Source: Azadirachta indica (Eukaryota; Streptophyta; Magnoliopsida; Sapindales; Meliaceae). Taken from it: 64,000 nucleotides of DNA. The stretch is taken from assembly GCA_022749755.1 (NCBI GenBank), contig CM040451.1, positions 9,065,871 to 9,129,870 of the forward strand, read 5' to 3'. Made by a program: the position numbers and the translations under genes. Below the pieces are notes generated by a model, which saw nothing but the letters and a program-made list of their open reading frames with translations, made no database searches and was not told where the DNA came from. The first letter of the stretch is position 1. Every line of letters starts with the position of its first letter. Of this stretch, positions 60,842 to 64,000 are shown in pieces.

Positions 60842-62090
60842 TATCACATACCTCCCTTAAAGTTTAACATAATATCAATATCTTTCTACAAATTTTCACT
60901 AACCTCCCACACTGATACAAACTGTTAAACTGTTACTGTCATTTAGCAAAAACTTTTGCAATTACAAATTCATTCCTAACAACTCAAATGGTATAATAAT
61001 ATTTAGTCCCTCAACTTTAGAGAAACAACAAATTAGTATATAATTTGTTCAATATTAACAAATTAATCTCTATTATTCAAACTACTAATAAAATTCTATA
61101 TAATTACTTATTTATCCTAATTACTAAAGGTGAATCTAAAAAATTTACTTGCATCTAATTGAAAAAATATAATATAAAGATACAAAGTTATTCATATTCA
61201 CACAAATTATACAATTTACTAAAATATTCGTTTGTATTCTATCCTAATAATAAGATATGATAAGTGTAAAAATATAATAAATTTTAAGTCATATCTTAAC
61301 TCTTAACCCTATTCTTAATAAGTCTAAATACTTTAAGTTTTTTATACCATCAAAAACACTTAAATAGTAAAAATTTTAATTAATTAAATTTAAATTTAAC
61401 AATTGTATACTTGAGATATATTAAATTTTATTTTTAATTTTTGAAATAATTAATTAGGTAAATTAATTTTTTAGAATATTGTATGTATATATGTGCATAT
61501 TATTATTTGTAAGTTACAATTTATCACTTTTATTTGCTTAAAAATTTAGTTTGTATTGCCTATTATTCTTCTTAATTAAATTTTTAGACTCTACACTTTA
61601 ATATTTTATTTGATTAAGGAATTTTTATTTTTATTAAAATTTTAAAATTTTATAAATTTTTATAATTATGGAATTAAAAAAAATTTTATATTATTAAAAT
61701 TGATATGTTTTTTTAGAATGTTAATGATATTGATTTTTTTAATTTAATTTATTAATATGATATATTATTAATTTGTTAAAAAAATCCTAAGAGTTATCAA
61801 TTTCTATTTTTGTCCTTAATTTTTAATACTTTTCAATTTCGTAATAATAATAAGAATTAATTTGTTAAAATCACATAAATTGTAAATTGAATTGTAATTT
61901 TACTAAAGTTTAGAATTGAAAATATTATTACTCTAAAATTAAATTTAAAGTGATATATTAAATTTATAATTTTGCCCACCATACTTTTAAATAGTTATAA
62001 CGGTTTGTAACAATAGGGAGATCAATGACAATTTTTGAAAATATGCTCTCTAGGTGATATTATGCCAAACCCTGAGGAAGGTATGCGATA
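60842..62090. mobile_element. Non-autonomous DNA element with about 100-bp terminal inverted repeats
   Basis: The left end is TATCACATACCTCCCTTAAA. The right end, reversed, is TATCGCATACCTTCCTCAGG. Both then share GTTT, CATAATATCA, CTCCC and TACAAAC at corresponding distances (about 100 bases). In the first 36 pairs I count 7 mismatches, all transitions. The interior of about 1.05 kb is AT-rich with no open frame. No clear target duplication is seen, so the superfamily is open. Confidence 0.6.
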
Positions 62091-63342
62091 ATGCTTCCAT
62101 TTGCTAACACGCAACAAACGTACAATCTTTGAAATTTGAATTATTACCAATTATTTGTTTTATTTTCTTTTTAGTCAAAAGTTTAATGATATTCATTTGT
62201 GATTTTTTTTAGTAGTAGCATTACACTTATGAATTTTTTGTTACCTCAATTAGTCAAAGTTTGGTTTGGTTTTCTCATTCAAATTTTTTAATGTTGGTTA
62301 GTGGGTATTGGAGAAAAATTTTTAGAAATTAAAAAAATTATTTTCTTTTATTGGAATAAGTCTAACATCTGGACTTTTGGCTTCATAGTTTGTTGAGATT
62401 TTTATAAAGATAAAATTATTTAAAACATCTTATTTAGTTTAAAAAATTTTATATTTTTTTCTTTGTGATAAAATATTAAAAACTTATTTATTAAAATAAT
62501 TACTTAATATTTTATAAAAAATTTTGTAATAATTAAATAATAAATATAAAATTTTGTAAAAATTTCTATTTACAAAAGATTTATTCAAAATATTTTTATT
62601 TAAAAAATTATATCAAACAAATTATTACTGCCTTCAGATTTCATTAATTATTGGTTTTATTTAAAAGCCTACGCAAGTATTTTTTATGTTGGCTAAAGAA
62701 AGGCCCAAGTCCATTAGTTGGCCAAGCTCATGCTATTTGCGAAATGTGTACACTTTCGAACAGAATCTAAAGTCCAACACAATCATGACTGTCTAGATAG
62801 TTTTGCACTCTTTTTCATTGCTGAGGTTACAACTAGTGCTGTTAAAAAGAGGATTGAATCGGGTGTATTTAACAAAATCTACAGAGGATGATTTGGCAGA
62901 TGGAAATGTTTTAAAGGGATATTTTCAGCCAATTATTTTATTTTTAACAATATTTCGTGATGATATAAAATATAACATATATTGCTGTTTATAAAACTAA
63001 ATATATCTCAATAAAGTATAAATTCGTTATATTCATTCAAAAAAGGTTATTTATAAAAGTTAAATAACTTTTATACCCTTAATCTTATATGATCTTGTGA
63101 TTTTTAATCTTTCATTATTATTTTTCTTTTCTATTTTCTTTCTCTTTCTCTTACACTTTGTTGGTAGCCAAACGCTCTCCGTTTGTCGTGAAATCATGCA
63201 CCATGTCATTTTTTCATGAAGATGACAAACCCGACACGTCAGGATGTTGCGTGGACGACACATAACCGAGGGTTACGGATGCAAATCAGACGGGATCGTG
63301 AAGGAAGGTGGGGTCATAGAGAAAGCTGCTGATAAGGTTGTA

Positions 63343-63368
63343 ATTGTTGGCGGGGTGGGGGGAGGGCA
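63343..63368 (+). other. G-rich island, possible G-quadruplex
   Basis: GGCGGGGTGGGGGGAGGG in otherwise AT-rich DNA, inside a GC-richer stretch (63170-63370). The runs of G would allow a two- or three-tier quadruplex. No gene is attached. Confidence 0.35.
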
Positions 63369-64000
63369 AAATACAATGATCTAAATTAGATCATTTTGTG
63401 AAAGCCAAAACAACAAAACTGTAATTTAAAAGATTAAAATTGATAATTTACACTCAAAAACTTTAAAATTTTTTTGAGCTAAATCGTGGCTTCGCCGTTG
63501 TCTTATAGGGTGATAGGATTTTTTGAGATTTGGTTGTGAAATGAAGAAAATAAATGAAAGAAAAAAATGTAATTTTTCGAGATTAAAAAAAAAAAAACTT
63601 TAAAAAGAATTTTAGTTTTCATAATTTTAGATTCAATTAGGATAATAATGTTTACCTCTCTAAACTTTTCTAAAAATGTAAAAAAGAATTTATTTTAAAT
63701 TTTATCAAAAATACGATTTTGTACTCTTACTATTATATTTTTTGGGTGAATGTTATGAATTTATAAATCGTTGAGATGTACAAAGTTTTTATGAGATATA
63801 GTGTAAGGTGTTAATACATGTTATAATAAAATAAGATATCACCAAAATTGAAGTAGTTGATTAAAAATATCTCTTTTTAAATTTAATTCAATATATGGTA
63901 GGATAGAATTTGATTTAATTTGATCTATTAAAAGAAATTTCTAATCCAATTTAATGCTATCCAAACAAACTAAACATATTTAATTAGAATATTGATCATA

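Larger units (their letters stand above)
59111..64000. other. Gene-free end of the window
   Basis: 4.9 kb of AT-rich DNA. The lipase promoter occupies the first part (TATATATATAAGC at about 59190). A TIR element spans about 60842-62090, an AT-rich repeat lies at 62290-62620, and a G-rich island is at 63340-63370. Short open frames (62803-62994, 63060-63263) look fortuitous. Confidence 0.6.

Noticed and set aside
1..64000. tRNA and rRNA genes
   Set aside because: I noticed no cloverleaf with a TTCGA loop and A/B boxes and no rRNA-like block; a tRNAscan-type search would be needed to exclude a tRNA.

Overview
This is nuclear DNA of a flowering plant. It has very AT-rich intergenic sequence, GT-AG introns, a DYW-type pentatricopeptide gene, a plant BRCA1, a Ty3/gypsy retrotransposon and many MITE-like repeats. 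The aromatic decarboxylase pair and the general gene style suggest a woody eudicot such as Citrus. That is an impression from memory and is not shown by the sequence.

Layout. Positions 1-1040 (minus) hold the 5' part of a CCCH/WD40 (ZFWD-type) gene that runs off the window. Positions 4394-5421 (plus) hold a two-exon coiled-coil protein. Positions 5782-11650 (minus) hold a 14-exon BRCA1 gene with RING, PHD-like and two BRCT domains; it carries a one-base frameshift in an A-run just before the PHD-like domain. Positions 12523-14421 (minus) hold an intronless PPR-DYW RNA-editing-type gene. Positions 14973-16614 (minus) hold a four-exon BAG co-chaperone gene. After about 5.6 kb without a gene, 22445-25473 (plus) holds a five-exon Mediator subunit MED19 gene.

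From about 25985 to 56600 there is a tandem duplication of a unit of about 9 kb. Each unit carries one intronless aromatic L-amino-acid decarboxylase gene of 514 residues (27365-28909 and 48358-49902, both minus) plus several kb of upstream DNA. The first unit is interrupted by a decayed 12.4-kb LTR retrotransposon (32540-44965). It lies on the minus strand, looks Tat-like, and has antisense coding remnants. The second unit keeps the empty site near 53210. Positions 57533-59110 (minus) hold an intronless DAD1/DLAH-type phospholipase A1. The last 4.9 kb has no gene that I can support, but it contains a 1.25-kb element with long terminal inverted repeats.

The most interesting point is the decarboxylase pair. 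The proteins differ at 23 of 514 positions by my count. One difference is the catalytic-loop residue that separates true decarboxylases (Tyr) from aromatic aldehyde synthases (Phe): the left copy has Tyr348 and the right copy Phe348. The pair may therefore be a recent tandem split into an amine-forming and an aldehyde-forming enzyme. Changes are concentrated in the C-terminal third and the first 45 residues, while the 300 residues between differ at only three sites.
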